Positions 28,056 to 40,821 of a stretch of DNA of 64,000 nt are shown here, one piece after another (within the stretch, counting starts at the first letter, position 1; each line of letters starts with the position of its first letter). The stretch covers positions 310,001 to 374,000 of the forward strand of contig NZ_LRBG01000001.1 in the NCBI RefSeq assembly GCF_001580545.1, in the 5' to 3' direction. Origin of the DNA: Paraburkholderia monticola (GTDB lineage: Bacteria; Pseudomonadota; Gammaproteobacteria; Burkholderiales; Burkholderiaceae). Below the pieces are notes generated by a model. It saw only the letters and a program-made list of their open reading frames with translations. It was not told where the DNA came from and did no database searches. The position numbers and the translations under genes are program-made.

Positions 28056-29435
28056 ATGGACGAACAACAAAAGCACCCGGAAACCCAACGCCCCGCCGCT
28101 TCCCAGCCGTCCACGAGCGGCGCGCCATCGGGCGCGCCCGGCCCGGTGAAACGCCGTCGTGGCCGCACCATCGCGCTGATCGTCGCGGCGCTGGTCGTGC
28201 TCGGCGTCGTGCTGTGGCGCTGGCATCCGTGGGGCGCGCCCAGCGGCGGCGCGAGCGCGCCCGGTGCGGCGAGCGGCGCGCGCGGCGGCCGCTTCGGCCG
28301 CGGCGGTCCGAACGCGATGGCCAACCAGGCGCAGCCGGTGCACGTCGCCGCCGCCACCCAAGGCGAGATGCCGGTCGTGCTGACCGCGCTCGGCACGGTC
28401 ACGCCGCTCGCCACCGTCACCGTGCTGCCGCAGTTGAGCGGCGTGCTGCAGGACGTCTATTTCAAGGAAGGCCAGATGGTCAAGAAGGGCGACGTGCTGG
28501 CCCAGATCGACCCGCGCCCCTATGAGATTTCGTTGCGCAACGCCGAGGGCACGCTGGTGCGCGACGAGGCGCTGCTCGCCACCGCGCGTCTCGATCTGAA
28601 GCGCTATCAGACGCTGCTCGCGCAAGACTCGATCGCAAGCCAGCAGGTCGACACGCAGGCGTCGCTGGTGCGGCAATACGAAGGCACGGTGAAGTCCGAC
28701 CAGGCGAACATCGACAGCTTCAAGCTCGACCTCGTGTACGCGCGCATCACCGCGCCGGTGTCGGGGCGCGTCGGCCTGCGTCAGGTCGATCCGGGCAACT
28801 ACGTGACCTCGGGGCTCACCAACGGCATCGTCGTGATTACGCAGCTCGATCCCATCAGCGTGGTCTTCACGACGTCCGAAGACAATCTGCAGCAGATCAT
28901 CCAGCACACGCAAAACGGCGAGCAGCTGTCGGCGACTGCGTACGACCGCAGCAACACGCACCCGCTCGAAGTCGGCTCGCTGAAGACGATGGACAACCAG
29001 ATCGACACGACCACCGGCACGATCAAGCTGCGCGCGATCTTCGAGAACAAGGACAACGGGCTGTTCCCGAACCAGTTCGTCAACACGCGGCTGCTCGTCG
29101 ATACGATCAAGAACGCGGTCATCGTGCCGACCTCTGCTGTGCTGAACGGTTCGATGGGTCCGTTCGTCTACGTCGTGAAGGACGACAACACGGTCACCGT
29201 GCGCCAGGTCAAGCCCGGCCCGGTGGACGGCGAGCGCACCAGCATCCAGTCCGGTCTCGCGGTTGGCGAGCGCGTCGTGATCGACGGTTCGGACCGTCTG
29301 CGCGAAGGCGCGAAGATCACGATTCCGGCCGAACGTCCCCGTGCCGCATCCGGCGCGCACGGCGCGAGCGCCCCGGCCGGCGCCTCCGGCGCGCACGCGC
29401 ATCGCGGCCGGCACGCCTCGCAGGCATCGTCATAA
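28056..29435 (+). CDS. mdtA: RND efflux periplasmic adaptor MdtA
   Basis: 459 residues. Cytoplasmic N-terminus, one membrane anchor (about 35-55), then a Gly/Ala-rich linker and the adaptor domains: lipoyl/barrel-sandwich (TVTVLPQLSGVLQDVYFKEGQMVKKGDVLAQIDPRPYE-type motif), alpha-hairpin and beta-barrel. The Pro/Ala/His-rich C-terminus is disordered. MdtA links the inner-membrane pump to an outer-membrane channel. The ATG at 28056 fits the anchor; an in-frame start at 27978 is not needed. First gene of mdtABC, 22 bp before mdtB. Confidence 0.9.
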   Translation: MDEQQKHPETQRPAASQPSTSGAPSGAPGPVKRRRGRTIALIVAALVVLGVVLWRWHPWGAPSGGASAPGAASGARGGRFGRGGPNAMANQAQPVHVAAATQGEMPVVLTALGTVTPLATVTVLPQLSGVLQDVYFKEGQMVKKGDVLAQIDPRPYEISLRNAEGTLVRDEALLATARLDLKRYQTLLAQDSIASQQVDTQASLVRQYEGTVKSDQANIDSFKLDLVYARITAPVSGRVGLRQVDPGNYVTSGLTNGIVVITQLDPISVVFTTSEDNLQQIIQHTQNGEQLSATAYDRSNTHPLEVGSLKTMDNQIDTTTGTIKLRAIFENKDNGLFPNQFVNTRLLVDTIKNAVIVPTSAVLNGSMGPFVYVVKDDNTVTVRQVKPGPVDGERTSIQSGLAVGERVVIDGSDRLREGAKITIPAERPRAASGAHGASAPAGASGAHAHRGRHASQASS

Positions 29436-29457
29436 GTAAAGGCACGGCACTTACCGC

Positions 29458-32400
29458 ATGAATCCATCCCGCGCTTTTATTCTGCGTCCCGTCGGCACCG
29501 CGCTGCTGATGGCGGCGATCATGTTGGTCGGCCTCGTCGCGCTGCGCTTTTTGCCGCTCTCCGCGCTGCCCGAGGTCGACTATCCGACGATCCAGGTGCA
29601 GACCTTCTATCCGGGCGCGAGCCCGGACGTGATGACCTCGTCCGTGACGGCGCCGCTCGAGCGGCAGTTCGGCCAGATGCCGTCGCTGAACCAGATGTCC
29701 TCGCAAAGCTCGGCCGGCTCGTCGATCATCACGCTGCAGTTCAGCCTCGACCTGCCGCTCGACATCGCCGAGCAGGAAGTCCAGGCGGCGATCAACGCGG
29801 CGGGCAACCTGCTGCCGTCCGACCTGCCCGCGCCGCCGATCTACGCGAAGGTCAACCCGGCCGACGCGCCGATCATCACGCTCGCGATCACCTCGAAGAC
29901 GCTGCCGCTCACGCAGGTGCAGGATCTCGCCGACACGCGGCTCGCGCAGAAGATTTCGCAGGTCGCGGGGGTGGGTCTCGTGAGTCTGTCGGGCGGCCAG
30001 CGCCCGGCGATCCGCATTCAGGCGAACCCGCGCGCGCTCGCCGCTTACGGTCTGAACCTCGACGACCTGCGCACCACGATCTCGAACCTGAACGTCAACA
30101 CGCCGAAGGGCAACTTCGACGGCCCGACGCGCAATTACACGATCAACTCGAACGACCAGCTGACGAGCCCCGAGGAGTACCAGTCCGCCGTGGTCGCGTA
30201 CAAGAACGGCCGGCCGGTCATGCTGACCGACGTCGCGAGCATCGTGGGAGGACCGGAGAACACCAAGCTCGGCGCGTGGGTCGACAACACGCCCGCGATC
30301 ATCCTGAACGTGCAGCGTCAGCCGGGCGCGAACGTGATCCAGGTGGTCGACAGCATCAAGGCGCTGTTGCCGCAACTGCAGCAGTCGCTGCCCGCCGCGC
30401 TCGACGTCGAGGTCGTCACCGACCGCACCACGACGATCCGCGCCTCGGTGCGCGACGTGCAGTTCGAACTGGCGATGTCGGTCGTGCTGGTCGTGCTGGT
30501 GATGTACCTGTTCCTCGCCAACGTCTACGCGACGATCATTCCGAGTCTGTCGGTGCCGCTCTCGCTGATCGGCACGCTGGCCGTGATGTACCTGTGCGGC
30601 TTCTCGCTGGACAATCTCTCGCTGATGGCGCTGACCATCGCCACCGGCTTCGTCGTCGACGACGCGATCGTGATGATCGAGAACATCGCGCGCTACGTCG
30701 AGGAAGGCGAGAGCGCGCTCGAAGCCGCGCTGAAGGGCTCGAAGCAGATCGGCTTCACGATCATCTCGCTGACGGTCTCGCTGATCGCGGTGCTGATCCC
30801 GCTGCTGTTCATGGGCGACGTGGTCGGGCGCCTGTTCCACGAATTCGCAATCACGCTCGCGGTGACGATCGTGATCTCGGCGGTCGTGTCGCTGACGCTC
30901 GTGCCGATGATGTGCGCAAAGCTGCTGCGCCACACGCCGCCGCATGAAAGCCACCGCTTCGAGGCGAAGGCGCACCGCGCGATCGACTGGGTAATCGCGC
31001 GCTACGCGGTTGGGCTCACGTGGGTGCTGAACCGTCAGCGCTCGACGCTGGTCGTCGCGGTGCTCACGCTCGTGCTGACCGGCCTGCTTTACGTGTTCAT
31101 TCCGAAAGGCTTCTTCCCCGTGCAGGACACCGGCGTGATCCAGGCGATCACGCAGATGCCGCAGTCGGTGTCGTTCGCGTCGATGGCCGACCGTCAGCAG
31201 GCGCTCGCCGAGCAGATTCTGAAGAATCCGGACGTCGAGAGCCTGACCTCGTTCATCGGCGTGGACGGCAGCAACATCACGCTGAACAGCGGCCGCATGC
31301 TGATCAACCTGAAACCGCGCGACGACCGCAGCAACACCGCGAGCGACGTGATTCGCCAGTTGCAGAAGGACGTCGCGCACATCCCGGGCGCGTCGCTCTA
31401 CATGCAACCGGTGCAGGACCTGACGATCGATTCGACCGTGAGCCCGACGCAGTATCAGTTCATGTTGACCGATCCGAACATCAGCGAATTCACGACGTGG
31501 GTGCCCAAGCTGGTCGACCGCCTGAAGCAGTCGCCCGAGCTCGCCGACGTCGCGACCGATCTGCAGGACAACGGCCGCTCGGTGTTCATCGAGATCGACC
31601 GCGCGACCGCCGCGCGTTTCGGCATCACGCCGGCCACGATCGACAGCGCGCTGTACGACGCGTTCGGCCAGCGCATCGTGTCGACCATCTTTACGCAGTC
31701 GAACCAGTACCGCGTGATTCTCGAAGCGCAGCCGACGATGCAGCGCTACACCGAGTCGCTGAACTCGATCTACCTGCCCTCTTCCACCTCGTCGGGCGGC
31801 CAGGTGCCGCTGTCGTCGATCGCGAAGTTCATCGAGCAACCCGCGCCGCTGCTCGTCACGCACCTGAGCCAGTTCCCGGCCACCACGGTGTCGTTCAACC
31901 TCGCGCCGGGTTCGTCGCTCGGCGCGGCCGTGCAGGCGATCCAGCAGGCCGAGAAGGACATCGGCCTGCCCGCTTCGTTCCAGACGCGCTTCCAGGGTGC
32001 CGCGCTCGCGTTCCAGGCATCGCTCGCGAACGAGCTGTTCCTGATCCTCGCGGCGATCGTCACGATGTACATCGTGCTCGGCGTGCTGTACGAGAGCTTC
32101 ATCCATCCGATCACGATTCTGTCGACGCTGCCGTCGGCCGGCGTCGGCGCGCTGCTCGCGTTGCTGATCACCGGCCACGATCTCGACATCATCGGCATCA
32201 TCGGCATCGTGCTGCTGATCGGTATCGTGAAGAAGAACGCGATCATGATGATCGACTTCGCGCTCTACGCCGAGCGCGAGGAAGGCAAGCCGCCGCGCGA
32301 GGCGATCTACCAGGCGTGTCTGCTGCGCTTCCGGCCGATCCTGATGACCACGCTCGCCGCGCTGCTCGGCGCGCTGCCGCTGATGCTCGGCACCGGCGCG

Positions 32401-32592
32401 GGCTCCGAGCTGCGCCGGCCGCTCGGTATCGCGATCGCCGGTGGTCTGATCGTGAGTCAGCTCCTGACGCTGTTCACGACGCCAGTGATCTACCTCGCGT
32501 TCGATTCGCTCGGCCGCCGGCTGCGCGAGCGCTTTCACCGCGGCGATTCGTCCGGTAGCGCCACGCCGCCCGCCACCGATGCAGGGAACTGA
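29458..32592 (+). CDS. mdtB: RND efflux pump subunit MdtB
   Basis: 1044 residues (E. coli MdtB 1040). Twelve membrane helices and two large periplasmic loops. It begins [25 protein letters not shown]. Helix 4 contains the proton-relay acidic pair in [17 protein letters not shown]-type and [20 protein letters not shown] helices are present. It forms heterotrimers with MdtC to expel bile-salt, novobiocin and other compounds in enterobacteria; substrates here are unknown. Gap to mdtC is 3 bp. Confidence 0.92.
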   Translation: MNPSRAFILRPVGTALLMAAIMLVGLVALRFLPLSALPEVDYPTIQVQTFYPGASPDVMTSSVTAPLERQFGQMPSLNQMSSQSSAGSSIITLQFSLDLPLDIAEQEVQAAINAAGNLLPSDLPAPPIYAKVNPADAPIITLAITSKTLPLTQVQDLADTRLAQKISQVAGVGLVSLSGGQRPAIRIQANPRALAAYGLNLDDLRTTISNLNVNTPKGNFDGPTRNYTINSNDQLTSPEEYQSAVVAYKNGRPVMLTDVASIVGGPENTKLGAWVDNTPAIILNVQRQPGANVIQVVDSIKALLPQLQQSLPAALDVEVVTDRTTTIRASVRDVQFELAMSVVLVVLVMYLFLANVYATIIPSLSVPLSLIGTLAVMYLCGFSLDNLSLMALTIATGFVVDDAIVMIENIARYVEEGESALEAALKGSKQIGFTIISLTVSLIAVLIPLLFMGDVVGRLFHEFAITLAVTIVISAVVSLTLVPMMCAKLLRHTPPHESHRFEAKAHRAIDWVIARYAVGLTWVLNRQRSTLVVAVLTLVLTGLLYVFIPKGFFPVQDTGVIQAITQMPQSVSFASMADRQQALAEQILKNPDVESLTSFIGVDGSNITLNSGRMLINLKPRDDRSNTASDVIRQLQKDVAHIPGASLYMQPVQDLTIDSTVSPTQYQFMLTDPNISEFTTWVPKLVDRLKQSPELADVATDLQDNGRSVFIEIDRATAARFGITPATIDSALYDAFGQRIVSTIFTQSNQYRVILEAQPTMQRYTESLNSIYLPSSTSSGGQVPLSSIAKFIEQPAPLLVTHLSQFPATTVSFNLAPGSSLGAAVQAIQQAEKDIGLPASFQTRFQGAALAFQASLANELFLILAAIVTMYIVLGVLYESFIHPITILSTLPSAGVGALLALLITGHDLDIIGIIGIVLLIGIVKKNAIMMIDFALYAEREEGKPPREAIYQACLLRFRPILMTTLAALLGALPLMLGTGAGSELRRPLGIAIAGGLIVSQLLTLFTTPVIYLAFDSLGRRLRERFHRGDSSGSATPPATDAGN

Positions 32593-32595
32593 GCG

Positions 32596-35916
<3,321 letters not shown>

Positions 35917-35945
35917 TGTCGTCGTGACGTGATGAGGGGTGGCGC

Positions 35946-36410
35946 TCAGAGTTTCTGCTCGATGGCCAGCGAGAAAATCCGCTGCCATCGGCGCGCCATC
36001 CGCTCGCTCGACATCGGCACGAGCCACTCGCCGTGCCTTGCGTCCTTGACCTTCAGCGCGAGCCGCGCCTCTGCGTCGCGGCCCTGCGCTTCGGCGCCGA
36101 GCAGATCGGCGAAGATATACGAGCCCCGCTCATCGCCGACGTGAATCTCGCACAGCCGCTTGGCCGCCGCGAGCCGCACCGAACCCCAGTTGCCCTTCAG
36201 CTCGTGCGTCCAGTCGCCGTCGCGCGCGTTCGGCGCGACTTCGCGGCGCCGCTGCCGCCAGTACGCAAGCGCCCCGGCGATCAGCAACGCAACCAGCACG
36301 GCCACGCCCTCCGCGACCGCCAGCCCGAAATCGGCCCGCAGCGCATCGAAGGCGCGCACCGCGCCGTAGCCCAGCGCGATCAGCGCAATCAACCCTACGA
36401 GAATCGGCAT
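35946..36410 (-). CDS. Small membrane protein, unknown
   Basis: 154 residues: two membrane helices (about 3-20 and 31-49), a cluster of Arg, then a soluble domain of about 100 residues with a mix of beta strands (WGSVRLAAAKRLCEIHVGDE; ALKVKDARHGEWLVPM) and a final helix. I do not recognise the domain. Convergent with mdtC (29 bp) and followed upstream by the peroxiredoxin gene on the same strand. Function unknown. Confidence 0.6.
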   Translation of the reverse strand: MPILVGLIALIALGYGAVRAFDALRADFGLAVAEGVAVLVALLIAGALAYWRQRRREVAPNARDGDWTHELKGNWGSVRLAAAKRLCEIHVGDERGSYIFADLLGAEAQGRDAEARLALKVKDARHGEWLVPMSSERMARRWQRIFSLAIEQKL

Positions 36411-36472
36411 CGCAAGCTCATCCGGTAAGACGTTTCAGCCCGGCACCGGCCTACGCGATGCCGCGCGCACGG

Positions 36473-36525
36473 CGCTTCACTGCCCCCGCTTCATCGCCCC
36501 GCTTTACTGCCCGCTTCACTGCCCC
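36473..36525. repeat. Imperfect tandem repeat at the peroxiredoxin stop codon
   Basis: CGCTTCACTGCCCC is repeated at 36473-36486, 36487-36500 (two changes) and 36512-36525, with a shortened copy at 36501-36511. The minus-strand stop codon of the peroxiredoxin (36516-36518) lies in the last copy. Confidence 0.7.
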
Positions 36526-37079
36526 TTATGCGCGGCCGCCCACTCCTTGAGCGCATTCAGCGTGTTCTCGACATGCTTCTCGGGCGACAGGTCCGTGTAC
36601 TCGTAGATGATCTTGCCGTCGGGCGCGATCACGTACGACACGCGATTCGCCATGCCGGCCTTCATCGGCATACCCGCGTCGTACGCGCTGATCACCTTTG
36701 CGTCGGCGTCGGCCGCGACCGGGAATTTGCTGCGGCATTCGCTGACCGAAAACTTCGTCAGCGTGTCGATGTTGTCGTGCGACACGCCGATCACCGACGC
36801 ACCGTACTTCTTGTATTCGTCGACCGCCTCAGCGAACTCGTGCGCCTCGATCGTGCAGCCCTTCGTGAACGCGGCCGGATAGAAGTACAGCACGACCGGC
36901 CCCTTCTTCAGTTCGTCGGCCAGCGAATACGTGTAGGTCTTGCCGCCAAGCGAGGCCTCGGCGGTAAACGCCGGCGCCGTGTCGCCGGGCTTCAGGGTGG
37001 CCGAGGCGAGCGGCGCATACATCGCGAAACCGAACGCCATGACGGCGGCCAGCGCCGCCGGTATGTGTCTTGTCTTCAT
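36516..37079 (-). CDS. Exported peroxiredoxin (AhpC/TSA, Prx-Q/BCP type)
   Basis: 187 residues. Signal peptide at 1-27 (MKTRHIPAALAAVMAFGFAM...ASA), so it is probably periplasmic. The peroxidatic motif FYPAAFTKGCTIEAHEF carries the reactive Cys, four residues later than in the classic TxxC form; a second Cys in SECRSKF may resolve it. It reduces peroxides using thiols; no reductase gene is adjacent. ATG at 37079 has an excellent GGAGGAG Shine-Dalgarno; the ATGs further upstream do not fit a signal peptide. Confidence 0.85.
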   Translation of the reverse strand: MKTRHIPAALAAVMAFGFAMYAPLASATLKPGDTAPAFTAEASLGGKTYTYSLADELKKGPVVLYFYPAAFTKGCTIEAHEFAEAVDEYKKYGASVIGVSHDNIDTLTKFSVSECRSKFPVAADADAKVISAYDAGMPMKAGMANRVSYVIAPDGKIIYEYTDLSPEKHVENTLNALKEWAAAHKGQ

Positions 37080-37254
37080 CTGCTCCTCCATGCGTGAGCG
37101 CACGCGTTTGATCCGGTCCTTCGAAGACAGCGGGCTCGGCCGCCATCGCAACGGCCGGTGCTGAACGATATATTGGACCACGGATGCCCACACCGCGTCA
37201 GGCCCCGCACGGATTCCAAGCGAATCGAAAGCTTGTGGCGTGCGGCTCAGCGCC

Positions 37255-38571
37255 TCAAGCCGCCGACTCCGTCACATGCGTGCCGAACCACGCCGCCGCG
37301 GCCAGGTTCAGCTCCGACAGCACGTCGGGTGTCAGCGCCGCGAGGCCCGCCGCCTCCGCGACCGGCGCGGCCTCGCCGCCCTCGCCCGCGACCTCGGCGA
37401 TCAGCAGCAGCGCGCCCAGTTCGCCCTTGCGCGCGACGATCGCCTCGCGGATCCGTGGCGCGAGGCCGAGCTTTTCGAGCACCGCCTCGGGCGTGCTGCC
37501 GAGCACGACGTGCACCAGCGAAAAAATCCCGGTCATGAACGCGGCATCGGCGAATTCGCCGTCGGCAGGACGCAGCCGGCTCGCGGCGAGTTCCATGAAG
37601 CGCGAGCGCGTCGCGGCCAGTTGCACGAGCGGATCGGCGCGCCACGGCAGATCGCCGGTGTCCGCGTAGAGAAGCAGTTGCGCCCAGCGCGCGATCTGCT
37701 GCGTGCCGGTCGCGATGATCGCCTCGCGCAGCGATGAAATGTTGCGCCCGAGGCCGAAGGCGCTCGAATTGACGAGCCGCATCAACTGCACGACCACGCT
37801 CGGATTCAGCTTCAGCTCGGCTTCGAGTTCGACGATGCCGGCGTCGCGCGTCAGCAGCGCGAGCAGCCGCAACAGGCCCGGGCGCAGCGTGCGATTGCGC
37901 GGCGTGGCCAGCACCTGCGGGCGCGCGAAGAAGTAGCCCTGGAACAGATCGAAGCCGAGCTCGTGGGCGAGCGCGAAGTCCTCGCGGGTTTCGATCTTCT
38001 CGGCGAGCAGCGTCTTGCCGTGGCCGCGCAGCATCGCCGCGAGCTTCGCGACCGTGCCCGGGGGCGTCTGCAGGAAGTCGATCTTGACGATGTCGACGTA
38101 GGGCAGCATCGCGCTCAGCTCGTCGGACAGGTCGTGCACGTCGTCGAGCGCGACCTGGAAGCCGGCGCGGCGCAGCTCGCCGAGACGTCGCGCGAGCGAC
38201 GCGTCATAGCGCACGGTTTCGAGGATTTCGAGCACGAAATGCTCCGGCGTCATCAGGTGGACGATGTCGCTAAAGAGCAGTGCGCGATCGATATTGACGA
38301 AGCCGCGATGCTGGCCGAGCACGGCCGCCACGCCGATTCCGCCGATCGTGCGGGCGACTACCTGCGCGGTGGCCTGCGCGTCGTCGTTGATTTCGGCGTA
38401 GTTGTAGGTGCCTGCGCGGAACAGCAGCTCATACGCATGGAGCGCGCCGTCGCGATCGAGAATCGGCTGACGGCCGACGTAGACGTACTGCGGAGCAACG
38501 TCCGGCTGTGGGTATCCGGGAGAGCCGGCCGACGCGCCGGCGGATACGTCACGCACCTCGACGCCCCGCAA
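37255..38571 (-). CDS. EAL-HDOD signalling protein (YuxH-type)
   Basis: 438 residues. N-terminal EAL-like domain (about 25-235) in which the EAL triplet reads YELLFR and the DDFG loop reads DDVHD, but VKIDFL and the later Glu (AEKIET) are kept, so cyclic-di-GMP hydrolysis is uncertain. C-terminal HDOD domain (about 240-410) with LNPSVVVQLMRLVNSSAFGLG. A paralogue lies at 42410-43780. Such proteins connect c-di-GMP to motility or chemotaxis in other bacteria. Divergent from the GGDEF-EAL gene, so shared regulation is possible. Confidence 0.85.
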   Translation of the reverse strand: MRGVEVRDVSAGASAGSPGYPQPDVAPQYVYVGRQPILDRDGALHAYELLFRAGTYNYAEINDDAQATAQVVARTIGGIGVAAVLGQHRGFVNIDRALLFSDIVHLMTPEHFVLEILETVRYDASLARRLGELRRAGFQVALDDVHDLSDELSAMLPYVDIVKIDFLQTPPGTVAKLAAMLRGHGKTLLAEKIETREDFALAHELGFDLFQGYFFARPQVLATPRNRTLRPGLLRLLALLTRDAGIVELEAELKLNPSVVVQLMRLVNSSAFGLGRNISSLREAIIATGTQQIARWAQLLLYADTGDLPWRADPLVQLAATRSRFMELAASRLRPADGEFADAAFMTGIFSLVHVVLGSTPEAVLEKLGLAPRIREAIVARKGELGALLLIAEVAGEGGEAAPVAEAAGLAALTPDVLSELNLAAAAWFGTHVTESAA

Positions 38572-38908
38572 GACGGGGCGACGGGGTGTGGCGGACCTGG
38601 CGACGAGGCGTTCGAATAGGAGTCATCGGTGCAAGGTTTGGAAAGGCTAGGCTGCGCGACGTCATGAGCGTCGCCATTAATGGAGATTCGTTGTATTAAC
38701 GGCCGCGAAGCGGCGTCACTTTAACCGAATCGTCCCGGCCACGGCATCAGGCTTCTCCTTACCCGGATGTTTTTCTCCGCCGGCCGCTAAAGATTTCCCG
38801 CCAGCCGTCGTTATCTCGTTCTGATGGGGCGGGCTGCTACCTGCCAGCCGCTCCGGCCAACGGACCAGCAGCCCGCCCGCGGACGAACCCAGGTTGCCAG
38901 CGACAGAC
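38572..38908. other. Divergent intergenic region, no gene seen
   Basis: 337 bp between the EAL-HDOD and PAS-GGDEF-EAL genes, transcribed away from each other. Frames here are shadows. Promoters must lie inside, but no clear pair of hexamers could be assigned. Confidence 0.5.
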
Positions 38909-40726
38909 ATGGAAGCGAACACGATCACCGCGCCCCGCCGGGGCTCCTTGCGCACGGTCTTCGACCGGCTGCGGGCGTTCGGCCGTCGCGAGGACGACCC
39001 GCGTCCGAGCAGCACGAGCCGCCCGCCGCCCCCACTGGAACAGGTGGTCGGCGCGGTCGACCTGCTCGCGCACATCGACGATGCGTTGCACTTCGTCTAC
39101 GTGTCCGACGCGAGCCTGCGCTTCATCGGCTATCACCGCGAGTACCTGAAGACCGCGACGCTGCACGATCTGGTCGCGCCCGCCGACGTGCCGCGTCTCG
39201 ACGCGCTGCTCAAGCAGGCAGCGGCCTCGGGCAACGTCGAGAAAGCGACGCTCGGGCTCGTCAAGTCGCTCACCTACCCGATCACGGTCGAGTTGCGGGT
39301 CGTGCGCAGCAGCCACGACGGCGTCGACGGCTACGCGATCGCCGGCTTCGACGTGTCGTCGTGGCGCGCCACCGAAGAGCGCCTGACCCAGGCCCTGCAT
39401 CTGGACCGGCTGACCAGCCTGCCGAACCAGGCGGGCCTGCTGCACGCCCTGCTCGACGCGCAGCACAAGGCCGACGCGCACGGCACGCCGGTCGCGCTGC
39501 TGCTGCTCGATCTCGACGACTATCAGCGCGTGAACCGCGCGCTCGGCTACGACGCCGGTGACGAAATGCTGCGCGACACGTCGCGGCGCCTGTTGAACAT
39601 GACGAGCCCGAACGAAACGATCGCGCGCGTCGCGAGCGACGAGTTCGCGATCCTCGTCAAGCCGGCCGCGAGCCGCACCGATGCGGCCGCCGCCGCCGAA
39701 GCGCTGGCGCGGCGTCTGTTGACCGCGATCCAGCAGCCGTACGTGTTCAACGGTCAGCAGGTGCACCTGTCGGCGAGCATCGGCATCGCGTTGTACCCGG
39801 ACGTGCGCCACGCGAACGACACCGCCGGCCACGACACCCATCTGCTGCGCTGGGCCGACCACGCGCTGCTGCAGGCGAAGGCCGCGGGCGGCAACACGCT
39901 CGCGTTCTACGTGCCCGACGACAACCCGGCCGACGCCGAGCGCCTGAAGCTCGAGGCCGACCTCTACGACGGCGTGCGCAACGGCGAGTTTTCGCTACAC
40001 TTCCAGCCGATCACGAGCAGCCGCACGCGGGGCGTGGTCGGTGTCGAGGCGTTGATCCGCTGGACGCATCCGGTGCATGGCCTCGTGCCGCCGTCGATGT
40101 TCATTCCGCTCGCCGAATCGATCGGGCTCATCAACTTCCTCGGCAACTGGGTGCTGAAGGTGGCGTGCATGCAGTTGATCCAGTGGGACGCGCAGGGCAT
40201 CCCGCTGCAGTACGTGGCCGTCAACGTGTCGCCGCAGCAGTTTCGCGACCCGCGCTTCAAGGACTCGGTGCGCGAGGCGCTCGAATTGACCGGCATCGAT
40301 CCGCGCCGCGTCGTCTTCGAAATCACCGAGAGTCTGCTGATGCACGACCCGGCGCATGCGAAGGCGTTGCTCGAAGACCTGACCGCGATGGGCATCCGCT
40401 TCGCCGTCGACGACTTCGGCACCGGCTATTCGAGCCTCGCGTACCTGCAGCGTTTTCCCCTGGCGAAGCTGAAGATCGACCGGAGTTTCGTCGAGAATCT
40501 GCTAACCTCGCGAAACGATCAGGCAATCGTTAGCGCTGTCGTCGGCCTCGCGCAGACGCTCGATCTCGAACTGGTCGCCGAGGGTGTCGAAACGGAAGCG
40601 CAACGCGCGCTGCTCACCGAGATGGGCTGCGATCACATTCAGGGCTGGCTCGTCTGCAAGGCGCTGCCGTCCGAAGAACTCGCGCAGCGTTTCGAGTCGC
40701 GCGAGCTTCAGCTGCACTGCGCGTAA
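38909..40726 (+). CDS. PAS-GGDEF-EAL protein, probable c-di-GMP phosphodiesterase
   Basis: 605 residues: PAS-like sensor (about 45-155), GGDEF (165-335) and EAL (355-595). The GGDEF signature is degenerate (ASDEF at 242-246), so cyclase activity is doubtful, although such domains often bind GTP and activate the EAL part. The EAL side keeps EALIRW (380-382), the ITESLL Glu, DDFGTGYSSLAYL and KIDRSFV, so hydrolysis of c-di-GMP is expected. The ATG at 38909 is preferred to an in-frame TTG at 38894. Cytoplasmic; no membrane helix. Confidence 0.9.
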   Translation: MEANTITAPRRGSLRTVFDRLRAFGRREDDPRPSSTSRPPPPLEQVVGAVDLLAHIDDALHFVYVSDASLRFIGYHREYLKTATLHDLVAPADVPRLDALLKQAAASGNVEKATLGLVKSLTYPITVELRVVRSSHDGVDGYAIAGFDVSSWRATEERLTQALHLDRLTSLPNQAGLLHALLDAQHKADAHGTPVALLLLDLDDYQRVNRALGYDAGDEMLRDTSRRLLNMTSPNETIARVASDEFAILVKPAASRTDAAAAAEALARRLLTAIQQPYVFNGQQVHLSASIGIALYPDVRHANDTAGHDTHLLRWADHALLQAKAAGGNTLAFYVPDDNPADAERLKLEADLYDGVRNGEFSLHFQPITSSRTRGVVGVEALIRWTHPVHGLVPPSMFIPLAESIGLINFLGNWVLKVACMQLIQWDAQGIPLQYVAVNVSPQQFRDPRFKDSVREALELTGIDPRRVVFEITESLLMHDPAHAKALLEDLTAMGIRFAVDDFGTGYSSLAYLQRFPLAKLKIDRSFVENLLTSRNDQAIVSAVVGLAQTLDLELVAEGVETEAQRALLTEMGCDHIQGWLVCKALPSEELAQRFESRELQLHCA

Positions 40727-40821
40727 CGAACGATGCAGACGCGACGCACGCGCAGCGGAACAAGCCGGCTTACGACCGGCATGGCATTCACTGGAATACG
40801 TATGGCTTTTGCGGGACTCAC

